Assembly (NCBI RefSeq): GCF_954871325.1
Contig: NC_088779.1
Span: 22,632,846 to 22,696,845, forward strand
Origin: Gordionus sp. m RMFG-2023
Taxonomy: Eukaryota; Nematomorpha; Gordioida; Chordodea; Parachordodidae
Length of the DNA stretch: 64,000 nt
Reading direction: 5' to 3'
In this document: piece after piece, positions 36,283-48,714 of the stretch
Numbering within the stretch: position 1 is the stretch's first letter
How the letters are laid out: each line of letters opens with the position of its first letter
Notes under the pieces: model-generated
What the model was told of the DNA's origin: nothing
The model's database searches: none
Seen by the model: only the letters and a program-made list of their open reading frames with translations
Position numbers and translations under genes: made by a program

Positions 36283-39200
36283 TTAACTTAACCTCACTTT
36301 AAAAAAATCAAAAAGATTTATACCAAAAAGACGAAAGGTTTTTTCATCCCTGCCAAAATTATTGACGGCCACACAGGTGTAATCACCTAAATCGCCTTTT
36401 TTAACGTTTTTTATAGTTAAATCGCTGATAACTGTATCATAACCTTCTTCCAGCAAAGCTGTTTTATAATAGTCTCCATGGATCTAATAGAGGATTCCAA
36501 AAATAAAGAAGGAAAAAATAAAATTTAGTGAAGAGGTTGAAATTCAAATTGATTAAAATATGTCTCAAACTAGATGTGACCTCGTGGTACTTTATTTATA
36601 AATTTGAAATAATACTCACCAAATTTATTAGCTAAAAATGGGATTATTATGAATTTATACTTCCATTCCTTGGTAAGTCCAGTGAACGTTGGCTTTAGGA
36701 GTGCCTTCCACAACGCATTCTAGTTCCGCCTTTGAATTCAAATCTTGCGCTACCAAAAGATTGCGTTTTTCGGTTATTATTTTGGGAGCAACTTTTTAAA
36801 ACAAATAAGAAATAAGTGGCAAAAAAGTGATAATATTTAAATAAGCTATTTTCAAAAATTTGTAATACGATGCCCCTCCCCCACGACCTCAGTCTTGCAA
36901 GGAAAAACGGCAATTATGACTTAAATATATAAGCAGAGCACGAGAATTCAAAGTGTAAAACTTAATTTATGAACAATTTGACTCTAGAATTGGATTTACT
37001 CATATCTAAAACTAAATGTATTTAGTGTAAAGATCAACACAGCCCGCCTACGGGACAATCTGAGGTCTGTGTATATCTGTAATTTAGATATTACAAAATA
37101 AAAGCGTTAAAGATGGTTTTCACCTTTTTACGTTCTCCTCACTTGCGAAATGTTATAAAAGGATTATAAGTTATTTTTTTATTTACAAAAAAAACACTTC
37201 AAATTTTATGATTACAAAAGTGAAAACACTTACATTCCATGAACACAGACACGACCCTTCGATGAGTGCCAATAGGACTCTCGGCGACGCATATATAAGC
37301 ACCTCTGTCACTCCTTTGCATGTTATTTAGAATCATTTCATAACCTAAATATCTGATAAAATTGGTTTTTTAATTTACTTGCGATAAACTAATATGTAAA
37401 TATAAGAAATAAAGGGAGTAATCAACTTAGAAGTTGATGCGGCTCGAGTTAGCTAAGATTTTTGAAAATATTCATTGCCCCAGTTCGTAAAATATTTTGT
37501 TAGAAAGTTGTCTGGCCCGAACCGTATTATTTTTTAAAATGAAGGAAAAGGACATAAATTTGCCTCAATTTTTTTCAAAGAAATTATGAACAAGTAAAAA
37601 TTAATCAGGCCCAGACCAATTTTCTTTAAAAATTATATTAAAATCAGCGAAAAAAAGGTTGGAATATCTTATAACGTTCTGTTTAATATTCATTTACTGC
37701 TACTATTTTGAATTTCCCTATGATATAATTTGCAAAATTATATCCAAAATTATATTGAAAATAACTTGGGTTGAACATTAAAAATCATCAAAAACAAAAA
37801 ATTCGGGGAGCTTGAAAATAATTTTTTTTAATTTGTACCTCTGCATGTATCTGATAAATTCTATAAATTATAAAGTACCGATATTAAGCATTTCTTTATG
37901 TTTCTAGTTTGTAGAAAAGTCTCTAAGGCTATCATAAGTCGCCCACTATCTACTGTCAAGTGGCAAGGTGAGATCGCATTAAGATATAATTCATTCAATT
38001 AGCAGAAAATGATCAATACACGATAAAACATGCCTCTCTAAAAATAATGTCAAAGAATCAGATCAAAGGATATCAACAAAACAACCAAATATCCCTTAAT
38101 TACAAAAATCCATTAAGTAATAATTTGTTATATCATATAAATTTCCATTTACAATACCCCGAAATACTTTAAAAAGAAAAAGTTTGGACCAGGAAACCTT
38201 CTTTCAGCCACAGAAAAATCTTGTATTTATTACAATTTGAAAATAAATATAATATACTTTTATACTCTTAAAAAAATATATATAATTATAGATGTAAAAT
38301 CCGATAATTTATTTCTTTAAATATTAATTTTGTGATCCGGAGTTAGAGAAAAGAAATCGAGATTTTAACTGTTTCATCCTATTTTTTATTATAGTGGGCA
38401 ACGTTCATGCCGAAAATGAATTCATGAAATATTTTTTTTATTTTGAAAAAGTAAGATATAGATTCCAGCTCCATTGAGTTATCTTGCATTCCCAGTTTAA
38501 CGCGAATTTGTGGTTATGTGGGCAAAATAGGCAAATATGCCTATCGCCGCAAATTCGTGTTAACTGTGAATGCAGGGTTAAGATATTATGTTTCTTATGA
38601 TATTTTTGAGCAGAGTAACTGGAAGAGCTTCCAGATCCCCTACATGTCATTTAACTATTAAAAGGAAGATTCTTTAAAGTAGCTTCCAAATATCAATAAT
38701 AAAGTAAAATAAAAATATGGTATTTGCATGACCCCTTGGAATTTGGTGAACTTTTATATAACAAATTAAGGTACACGTGACTTAAGGAGTGTTTAAATTT
38801 TATTTAACACCCTAGCTGTTATATTTTTGATGTTACCAGGGGTCAAAATATGAAAAATGGCCTATTTTTAAGCTCATGGATTTTCCTTCAATTAAAGATT
38901 TACTAAAAAAAACTACGAATTATAGATAATAACAATTCTAAAATCAAAACAAAATCCATATATTTTTATTTACCTTTTTTTTTAATGTGGCGGTCTATTT
39001 AACCCCATTTTAAAGTTTACTTAGAAAAAAAATGAGTGTCATCGAGATCTAAAAACTTACAAGAAAATTGGAATACTAAGTTTTCACTTTTTATAATAAA
39101 ATCGATAAAAAAAACACTAAAATACAAATACAACACATATTTCGGCAGTTTAATTTTTGGTACAAATATTTCCCAAAAAATTCAAACAATCTCAATTTTT

Positions 39201-42195
39201 TTGTAAAATTAAAAAAAATTTCTAAATACAGGTTGTAGATTCTCGATTAATATTTTAAATATATTAGATAAATTACTCTGAAAGCGAAAACTTGGTATTC
39301 AAATTTTTGTTATACAAATGTGGATTAGTCTTAGTTGACCTTAGTTATTTTTTATAAGTCTTTTAAGAGTTTAAAGGGGCTTAAGGACCTCCACATTTAA
39401 AAATAATATATTTGAAACATTATTCTGTAGTTTTTGAGTTAAATCTTTAATTGAGGAACAATTGAATAGTGTAAAAATAGATCATTAAAATTTTGACCCT
39501 TGGTAGTCTCCAAAAATATGTAAATAATCCTGGCTATGTGTACCTTAGTTTGTATAAGATCTCGCCCAAATCCTAAGGGGTCCTATCAAAATCAAATTTT
39601 ATCTAAATGAAATGACCCAACAGAGGTTCAAATTGAAAATTTTGACAATGCTATTCTAATAATAACCTTGCTGATTTAGTAATCAGGAAATAAGGTTGTC
39701 AAAAATCATAATTATTTTTTAATAATAAAAAGATTAAATTACTATTTTCTTACATTATTCAAATTTTTTGAAAAAAAATAACTCCAGAATCTTGAAGCAA
39801 AGTTTTATTAGAACATGCATTTATTATATTAGATTTTACTAGTGCTGTAAACATTACTTCAAAAAAGAAACGTGTTACTCGTTTTAGAAAAAAAAAATAA
39901 CAATTGTCATTACTCATTACCTTGTAAAAAAAAGGACTCGTCACTTAAAAAATACGAAATATATAAAAATAATATATTATAGGTTTCTTTTGTAATAATT
40001 TTTTTAATTTATTTTTGACAATTGATTTTCAAAATTTTGATCAGATTAACCTCAACATAGCTTTCGCTACGCTAAACACACGTTCAACTGGCACAGAGGA
40101 TGGGAGGGTTGTATTATATTTAATAAATAACAATTAATCGGAAGAATTGATTTTTGAAAAAAAAACTTATTAAATCATCTTCACTTCAAATAAACTTTAT
40201 CAAAATTTAATCTGAATTTATATTTTTACCTTCATACGATTTATTTTGAGGTGGTGGATATCGAGATTAAAATATTCGAATTAGGGTAAAAGTGTAAACT
40301 TACCCTTAATTTTCTTTATTTATTTTAAAAAAATTAATACTGATCATTTTCATCTGACGAATATTCTTTATAAAATAAATTACAAAATTGAGAATATAAA
40401 TTAGTGTATATCTAGAATTAGAGTGTTCCACTTGCAAATTTGTTTCTGGGAAAAAAGATTTTATATTTTAGATTCAATATACGAAATTGTAAGTAAAAAT
40501 TGAGAGGCAATTTATAATACTATTTCCAAATGATAGCCTAAAAAAGGGACTTAAAAATTTTTTTCTAAAATTTATTTGATAAAATTAAGGTTGCAGAATA
40601 AATACTTTAAGAATTATTCCTTTGTTCAAAATGCTCCATTTTTTTTAATTATTTAGAAGAATTTCTTAAAACATGGGTAACTACTATAAATCATCAAATT
40701 ATCTAATATAGACATAAAATCTTTATTTAATTCTAATTTATTCTTTTAAATAATAATTTAGCTGAAAAAAAAATTATGCCAATATTTAAATAATTTTTTT
40801 TTATACATATTTTTTAGTGTTATTAAACGGCTCGTTTTGAGCCGATTTTTAAAAACGGCTAACTCAATATTTTAGGCAGAAAAATATTGCCTAAGCCTCA
40901 AGATTTCGATAATATATGTATAGACCTTTGTTCCTTCTATGAGCAAAATGTTCAGGCTTGTGTAATATTTTTTTGGATGAAGTATTGAGTTAGATATTTT
41001 TAAAAATCGGCTCAAAACGAGCCGTTTAACAACACTAATATTTTTTCATAAAATTTAAAAAAGGTGAACAATGGGTGATTATAAAATATAATACCATAGC
41101 TTGTGCTAATTTAACAAAAATTAAAATAGCACAAAATTGACAGTAACATGGCCAATAATTAAAATTTTTATTAGTTTTAATTTGTATATTTAGTGGAAAT
41201 AAATCAATTAAAATCCACTCCTAACTCAAAAATGTCAAGTGAAAAATCTTTAATATTTAAATTGTGATTTAAATAAATTTAATTAGTGGAAATAAAATAA
41301 ATTAAAGTAATCAAGCCATTAACAATAATGCAGAAAAAATATATAAATAATTTAAATATTATTTTTTTATGACTATTATATTATCATATTCAATTTGAAG
41401 ATGTATGAATTGTATAATGTTTATGCATAAATTTTTATTCAAACAAAAATCATATAATAATTATAAATTAATGAAATTTAAATATTTACTTTAGACCCCC
41501 CATAGGTAAGATGTCATTGTCAAGACGCATCCAATATATCTTTGGTTTTGGTGAACCAGTTGCATTGCAGCTTAATTTTACAGTGCTTCCTTCTTGTGAA
41601 TATATGTCAGAAGGGGTATATACTATTTTTGGTGGGTCTAAAAAAATCAAAAATTAAAATAAGTTTTAAACATCAATTTTCTAAAGGCAATATTAAGTTT
41701 TTAAGTCAAATATAATTACATAAAACAGTAAGTTCTACATCTTTATATATTAATGGATCTGTAGATATCTGGCATTGATAAACCCCTGAATCCTCATCAT
41801 TTATATCTCGTACTTCTAATGTATATTGCTGATTAGTTTCACTTCTAATAGTAATTCGTGTATCCTGGGTTACTCTTGTACCACCAGATGTTAGTACATT
41901 TGGAAAATCTTTTTGGCCATTAGAATCAGCTATTTTTATCCATGATACCTAATAAGGTATCAATAATTTAGCTATTTAATAAAAAATACCGTATAATCGC
42001 CTAAATATTGTACAAAACAATCAAGCCGAGCTACATTTCCCTTGTGCAATAAAGTCTTGCTACTTACTTTTGTAATTTTTGGATTTAAGCTTTGATTTAA
42101 ACCTGATTTAAAAAAGATTTATAAAAATTTTGGCTAAATACAGCAATACCTCTTAAAATTAAACACATAAACCAAAAACATTGCAAATTTTTCAT
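36283..42195 (-). CDS. Lachesin-like Ig-superfamily cell adhesion protein, three Ig domains
   Basis: Seven exons on the minus strand: 42195-42150, 42102-41990, 41948-41720, 41637-41490, 37352-37234, 36791-36661, 36483-36283. All phases agree and give 328 aa. MKNLQCFWFMCLIL is a short signal peptide. Ig1 has C44, W56 and C112 (DEDSGVYQC), V-type. Ig2 has C153, W165 (IYWMRLDN) and C200 (RGAYICVAES). Ig3 has C244, W256 and C299 (GDYTCVAVNN). PPKI and APKI linkers between domains are typical of lachesin and related IgLON-like proteins, which act in cell-cell adhesion and septate junctions. The tail LFGINLFDFFKVRLS then TAA is short; the family usually ends in a GPI signal, which I do not see, so the last exon may continue through an unseen splice. 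The first two introns are only 47 and 41 nt, while intron 4 is 4.1 kb. Confidence 0.9.
38479..38581. repeat. Palindromic MITE-like repeat, copy 3
   Basis: The arms TTATCTTGCATTCCCAGTTT and AACTGTGAATGCAGGGTTAA flank AACGCGAATTTGTGG / CCGCAAATTCGTGTT. This is the most complete palindrome of the family (others at 18010 and 20709). It lies in the 4.1-kb intron of the lachesin-like gene. Confidence 0.75.
40815..41037. mobile_element. hAT-type MITE, 223 bp, intact ends
   Basis: The ends are TAGTGTTATTAAACGGCTCG and CGAGCCGTTTAACAACACTA, with inverted repeats continuing for about 55 bases. The perfect 8-bp target duplication ATATTTTT is at 40807-40814 and 41038-41045. It is the best copy of a family with members at 11431, 12074, 52855, 56299 and 56821. 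It lies in the large intron of the lachesin-like gene. It has no coding content, so it must have moved with a transposase in trans. Confidence 0.92.
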
Positions 42196-42618
42196 GAAAA
42201 ACCGGTGTAACTTATAATTACAAGAGTAAGAATTGACAGGTAAATTTAAAATGGACAAGTAACATTCATTTTGAATTTATAGACTATCTATTATATTTAA
42301 AGGATTGAATAAAATTCGTTTTTTTATTTACTATATTCTAATTAAAACTGTTAAATATGGTGGCCTGTAAGGCCAAAATATTAAAATCAATTGTATCAAA
42401 TATAGTAATATCAAATTAACTCATTTTCGAAAATTTTATTCTCTTCTTCCATTAAACGTTTTCTTATAGAGACATTATTAAGTCATTGTTGATATGACCT
42501 GATTAATACTAACCTTTAAATTGTGTTTATATAAATTATTATATTGATTTTTTTTAATATAAATTGTTAAATTGATTTTTTTATATAAATTATTAAATTA
42601 ATATGTAAATTGATTTAT

Positions 42619-45600
42619 TGTTGTAACATGCTATATAGGTGTTATATATCAATAACTGTGGTGTTGTATGGACAAGAAAAAATATTTTATTTATTATAAA
42701 TATATCTAAAACTAAAAATGATACTAAAAATAAATATAAAATAAGGTATATATATATATGTATTATAATAAAACAATTTAAACGAAATACATGGTTAAAG
42801 GCTTACATGTTTAAAATAAAAGCAGTTTAAGTTAAACAAATTTAAAAAGTCAATCACGATTAACATTCCCCTTCTTCTGAAAAACCTACCCATAATCCAT
42901 CTGAGCTGTCATAGAAAGCTTGTCATCCAAATGATTTATCATTTTGATTGTCAAGTTGTTGCATAAGTCGTCTTAAACGTTGGCTTGTTTAAATCGTAAG
43001 CTTGATATTTTTATCGTAAGTTATAAATCGTGATTTTTATCAATTTTTCAAAATTGTTATTATCTTTATTATTATCAAATAGGATGTTGGAATATATGAA
43101 CAATCAGAGAATTGATCAAATTTGGATGTAGAATAATAAAAGGATGATAAATCAACAAGATTGTTAGATAATATTTTTAGCGTTTTTATTTTTTTTATAT
43201 GATATTCTTAGCGTTTTTATTTTTATTTTGCGTTTACCCATTTTTTGTTTTTTTTTTCGTGTTTTAGTATTTAATTTAATTTTTCGTGTTTTATTATTTA
43301 ATTTATTTTTACATATTTTAATATTTTAAGTTATATAATCTTTTAGATAAACAGGTTTTGTCTACTTCGTATCGGTCTAGGAATCGCTGTTACAATATTT
43401 TTATCATTAGTTTTAATATTTTTGTCCACACTTCCGTAAGTCCTTCTTAGGAGAGTCGTGGTATGCAACAAAATCAATATTTTCAATAACATTATCACTA
43501 ATTTCTTGTGGTAATCTTGAAAGGCAGTTAGGAATAACATTGTATTTACCTGCTTTATACTTTATGTTGAAGTCGTAACCCCCCAAAATGATATTCCACT
43601 TCCTTAAGGACATGGTATTATTGTCCTTGAGTCCCTTGGTGAAAATGTTGATTAGTGGTTTATGGTCAGTGATGATAATAAATTTAGTCCCAACCAGAGT
43701 TGTTAAAGTAGCGCGCTAACCTTTTTGGTAGCTATAGATAATAGCGGCTACCTTTTTTGTAATAATTTAATTTTTTAGCACTACCTTTTTTGAGGGTAGC
43801 TAAGTAGCCGCTACTTCGCTATAAAAAATATAATGAAGGTAAGTGTAAACATGAAAATTTAAATATAATATCATAATTAATTATAATTTTTATGATTTAT
43901 TATTTAATTTTGAAATTAAAATATAATTTCAATTTGTAATTTATATTTTCATTTGTATTATAAACCTAAATCACGTGTTAATAATTTAAAATGTCATCGC
44001 CTATGGATATTCAAATCGTTGAAATTGATTCAGACAATGATATTAATGAAATGGAAGATACCAGGCAAGAAAATGTTTTTAATAGCTATAATACAAATTT
44101 CCCATCCCCTAGATTTGAAAATTTTTTTAAATAAATATATAACCAAAACTGGTTTCAAATTTATTTGTTTAAAATGTAAAAAAAAATATTTTCTCAAATC
44201 AATCCAGTAGCTATAACCTCAAGAAACACTTAAAGGTAAATTGTCATTTTTACATTCTAATAATATTTATTTTATAAGACTGTTCATGAGTTTTAAGGAA
44301 ATGGAGAAACATTTAATAATTTTGGTATAGGCGACTCTACATCAAAAAAGACTAATTCAATCCAAACCAAATTAATTAATAATGCAAATTACAATATTTC
44401 TCAGAAATTGGCTGATAAAGTTATTGTTGATTTTATCATTTATAGAGTTCAGCCAATGTCCTTAGTTGATAATCCATTATTTACCATGATGATTAAAACT
44501 CTATCCCCTGGTACAACAATTTTATGCCGCCAGACATTAATTAATAAAATTGCAGATAACTTTAAAATGATGAAAGATGCTCTAATAGTAGAGTTATCAG
44601 AGATATCAGATATATGTACCACGGGAGATAGTTGAACACATAACAGAAGGTAAAAACTTATTTATATTTATAAATTGATCTGATTAAATATTTTTGAGCT
44701 TATTTGGGAATCACAGGCCATTGGCTAGACCCTTGAACTTTAAAAACAAGATCTGTGGTATTAGCCCTCAAAATGATAATAGGATGCCAGACATACGATG
44801 TACTTGCAAATTAAATTATTAATAATCTATCTTATATTAAAAATATGTATATAAGATTAAATACGCCCTTACCCTCAAATGCTAATGTCGAGAGATTATT
44901 TAATAAGGCAAAACTTATACTTTCTGATTGTCGCTCTAGACTTGGGGATGATAATATTGAAATAATTTTATTATTAAAATGCAACAAATTACCATAAATA
45001 TTTATTTTTATTACATAAATTTTTTTATAATCAAAACTAACTATATTTTAATATTTATAAACGTTGATTTTTAAAAAATAGTAGCTAATAGCGAGCTACT
45101 TTTTTTGACAAATAGCGATAGCTGTAGCACGCTACATTTTTAACAAATAGCGGTAGCGCGTTACTTTTAAAAGTAGCGTTTAACAACTCTGATCCCAACC
45201 AAATATTCTTGAAATCTTTTAATTGCGAACATTATGGCAAGAGCCTCACGCTCAATATTGGTGTAATTTATTTCGGATTTTGCTAAGTTTCTAGACGCAA
45301 AAACTTCGGGTTTTTCTTTGCCCTCTTTCTCTGTGTGAAATAATACAGCCCTAATCCAGATTTGGATGCATCAGTCTCAATCCCAATAGGTAATTCCAGA
45401 TTAAAATACGTCAGTGCTGGCTGGAGACTAATCAACTTCTTTATATCACTAAAACTTCTGGAATGTTATAAGTTCCATTCCCATCTTTCCTTGTTGACCA
45501 TTTTGTACAACGGATCAGCAATATAAGCGGTTATTTAAAAATTTTCTATAATAACCAGCCATTCCCAGAAATGTTGACAACTCAGCAGCAGATTTTGACT

Positions 45601-47813
45601 CTGGCATGTTAATTATTGCTTCAATTTTATCATGGTTAGCATGAATCCCCTTGGCGTCAATATCATGACCCAGGAACCTCACTTTGTTTTTAAAAAATAA
45701 ACTTTTAGCCAAGTTAGGTACTAACCCGTACAATAATATTCTCTCAAACACCTTTTTGATGTTGTTTAAATGTGCTTCATCGTTATTTCCAGTTATTAAT
45801 AAGTTATCAATATAAAATATAATATCTTTCATATCACCGGAAATCTGATCCATGATTCGTTGGAATATAGCAGATGAAGTTTTCAACCCAAAAGGAAGTC
45901 TGGTAAATTGGTAGTATCCCTTATGTGTGGATATAGTCAAAAAAATTTTTATCGATTGGAACTTCTAGAAAAGCATTTTTGAAATCGATTTTGGTAAATT
46001 ATTTTTCTTCTGAAAGTTTAGCTATAAGATTATTTATACGTGGAAGTGGGTATCTAAAGTCTTCGAGAACTGGGTTTATAGTGTCTTTAAAATCTGCGCA
46101 AAGCTTGAAGCTCCCATCATCTTTGGATACGGCGGTTATAGGACTCGCTTATCGCACATCATTTACAGGCTCAATAATTTTTTCGTGTATCCATCCCTTC
46201 AGTTCTTCGCCCACAAGATCAATCTTTGAATACGGTATACGTCTTGGTGGTATTAATTTAGGTTTGGCGTCACATCTTAAATGTAATTTTACATTTACTT
46301 TGATAATTGGTTCCCTAGTCAATTTGGATTCACAATCTTTAATAACTTTATTGATTTCGTCTTCATAATTGGTGTGACATTTCCTGACTTTATTTAAAAT
46401 ATTTTTAAAGGCATTGATTCAGATTCTTCCTAATAACGTGTTCTTTCTCGACTCTACGACTACTGCTAGTAAATATTTAGTGATACCTTCATAACTTACT
46501 TTAACTTGAGTTGTCCCTTGATTTTAATCAAGTTTCCGTCGTAGGCTGTAAGCCGCGAACTGTATTTCTACATTTCTCTTATGCCAATTTTTTTAGCCAT
46601 ATCATGAGGTATGATGGTATACTTTGATCCAGTGTCAACCTGCATAGTTGTAGTAACAATATTTAATTTAAAAGTAGTCATAAAAGCACTGTCATCACCT
46701 TTGTCTGTATTTTCAGTCAGGTTGTTGACATTGAAATCATTCTCATTATTGTCTTTGTCAGTGCCAACCTTATTTTCCCCAACTTCTTTAATGTTCATAT
46801 TACAATTATTGCTATCGTAGACTGTTGTTACTTTATAATTATTTGAATTGTTGTTATGAGATCAGTAATTATTAGGATTTTGATCGTCACATTGAATCTG
46901 TCTCCTCTGATTATAATTAAACCAGGCGTTGTTCCTACCATAGTTGTTGTTATAAGATTGATAATTATTATTATGGAAGTTTCTGTTGCCATTGTTATAC
47001 CGATAATTGTAATTTTGATAGTTACTATCATTATACTGATTATTTCTATAGTTATTATTATTATATTTGTTATTGTTTCTAACATTAATAAAATTCCTAT
47101 TCCTGTTGTCGTTAACATTACTAAAATTGTTATCACCATAATTTCTATTCCTACTGTCAAAATTTTGCCTTGAATAATAATTAGGTCTATTAAAGTTACT
47201 ATTAATCTCATTCCTATTAGAAGTACTTTGGATATCTAAATTCTTATCATTATTTCTATTATTGTCATTATTTTTATTAAACTTTTTATCCCTACTAAAA
47301 ACAGATTTAACATTGTCACTTTCTGATTTAATGTTAATACTATCTAATTTTCTTCCTATTTCAATCATTTTTTCTTTTATGCGATCATCATTAATAAAAT
47401 TACATTGTCTACTTACTTAGACAGTCTAAAAAACCAATCCCAAAAAGATTCCTTAACACCTTATGAAGCAAGGTTAAACTTCCCAGTCATCCAAACATCT
47501 TGACTGGGTAATAAAAATTTTAATTTTTTAATAATAATTTTATCATCTTTGATATCTTCCTTAGTAAATAATGACTTAATTTTATCGTAAAGGTCATCAG
47601 ATAAATTGCTCATCAATGTTTTAATTTTTACTGAGTCGGATAAAATTGTTTGAGAGAAATAATCGTAAGTCTCTCCAAATAAATGTCCGTTAACCAAAAT
47701 AATAAAGAGACAAAGAAAACCAAATTTTTTAGGTTAACATAAATAGCCAAAATAATAATAAAGAAATAAAACCAAATTACTTTAGTTGTCAAAGTTATAA
47801 ATATATGTAACAA
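42619..47813 (-). mobile_element. Gypsy-type LTR retrotransposon, fossil, split by a hAT insertion
   Basis: Parts recognised on the minus strand, in element order from high to low coordinates: gag-like (about 47700-46830, with an Asn/Arg/Tyr-rich basic tail at 47368-46862), an aspartic protease motif region near 46700-46570 (VDTGSKYTIIPHDMAKKIG), reverse transcriptase with FYIDNLLITG in 45940-45515, and an RNase H end near 43613-43410. A purine tract precedes a probable 3' LTR (about 42865-42619, TGTTAATC...TTACAACA). I could not recognise a matching 5' LTR, so the upper boundary is soft. A hAT element (43695-45191) lies within it. The coding part is clearly broken in several places. It shares its 3' interior with the element at 7387-9569. 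Old by appearance. Confidence 0.85.
43695..45191 (+). mobile_element. hAT DNA transposon, internally deleted, inside the Gypsy fossil
   Basis: The ends are CAGAGTTGTTAAAGTAGCGC and AAAAGTAGCGTTTAACAACT then CTG, with target duplication GTCCCAAC/ATCCCAAC (43687-43694 and 45192-45199; 7 of 8). Subterminal GTAGC motifs repeat near both ends. On the + strand, SSSYNLKKHLK (about 44200-44235) is the end of a BED zinc finger, and 44408-44635 reads KVIVDFIIYRVQPMSLVDNP, the hAT N-terminal block. 44860-44997 reads LPSNANVERLFNKAKLIL then RSRLGDDNIEIILLLKCNK, the C-terminal hAT dimerisation domain. The catalytic middle is missing and a stop separates the two halves, so it is a non-autonomous deletion derivative. 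Confidence 0.9.
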
Positions 47814-48082
47814 AAACTTATCTAAATAAATAAAATAGTGAATGGAAAGAAAATTAGTTGTTAGATGTGGGAAAAATTGTATCTGTATGGTGATGGTATT
47901 TTTATTTTAAAAAATTTAATTTTGTTTAATTTTATTTATTGTTTTTTTTTACTGTTGTTATATATGTTAAAGATTAATATTTAATATTAATTAAAAATTT
48001 AAATAACAATTATAAAAAATTATTATAGTTATAAAAATATAATATAAAATTAATTACAATAAATTATAATATTAATTAAAAT

Positions 48083-48387
48083 CAGAGACCTGCAGGCCCG
48101 GCCCTAAGCCCAGCCTGGCCCGGGTACAGAGGCTGGGCCGTATTTTAATTTTTTTTAAATATACCCGGGCAGAGCCCAATTTTTTTTTAAAAAAAATATC
48201 CGGGTCGGGTAGGGCCTTATATTTTAAAACAAATATTTGAAATCGCCATTATTAGCTATAAAAATTAATAATAAATAAAATATATAGAAATCCGGGCCGG
48301 CCCTGAAATTATTTTTTTAAAAATAGCCCGGGCCAGGCCGAAAATAATTTTTTGAAAAAAAATCCCGTGCCCCTCTGCAGGTCTTTG
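48083..48387. mobile_element. hAT-type MITE with GC-rich motifs, 305 bp
   Basis: The ends are CAGAGACCTGCAG and CTGCAGGTCTTTG. The perfect 8-bp target duplication ATTAAAAT is at 48075-48082 and 48388-48395. The interior alternates CCCGGCC/CCGGGC-type motifs with A/T runs, in sharp contrast to the surrounding DNA. A second, inverted relative is at 25181-25383 and a looser one at 51700-51892. Confidence 0.9.
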
Positions 48388-48433
48388 ATTAAAATAATTT
48401 ATAATATTCGAATGACATAAAATTTTATACTTA

Positions 48434-48583
48434 ACTTATTTTATTTTATATAATAACATTCAAATTTATATTCTAAAAAAAAATATTAAAGTGGAAATTC
48501 TGTATAATTAACTTATTTTATTTTATATAATAACATTCAAATTAATATACTAAAATAATATTAAAGTGGAAATTCTGTATAAT
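48434..48583. repeat. Tandem duplication, two 75-bp units
   Basis: Two adjacent copies of a unit starting TAACTTATTTTATTTTATAT and ending GTGGAAATTCTGTATAAT. Confidence 0.75.
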
Positions 48584-48714
48584 ATAGTAACACAATGTAA
48601 TCTTCATTTTAATTTTAATAAATTAGTTTTCTTAATCTTTTAACCATCATGTATTTTCAAAAACTGTTCATTGGTTTCTTTATTTGAATGATAGCTGATA
48701 TAATTTAATAGAGG

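Noticed and set aside
36695-36913. Minus-strand open frame over lachesin exon 6
   Set aside because: It is in a different frame from the Ig domain and includes intron sequence.
46828-47211. Long hydrophobic frames opposite and beside the gag-like region (46828-47211 and 46856-47173)
   Set aside because: They are Ile/Val-rich shadows of an Asn/Tyr/Arg-rich coding repeat in the true frame, not proteins.
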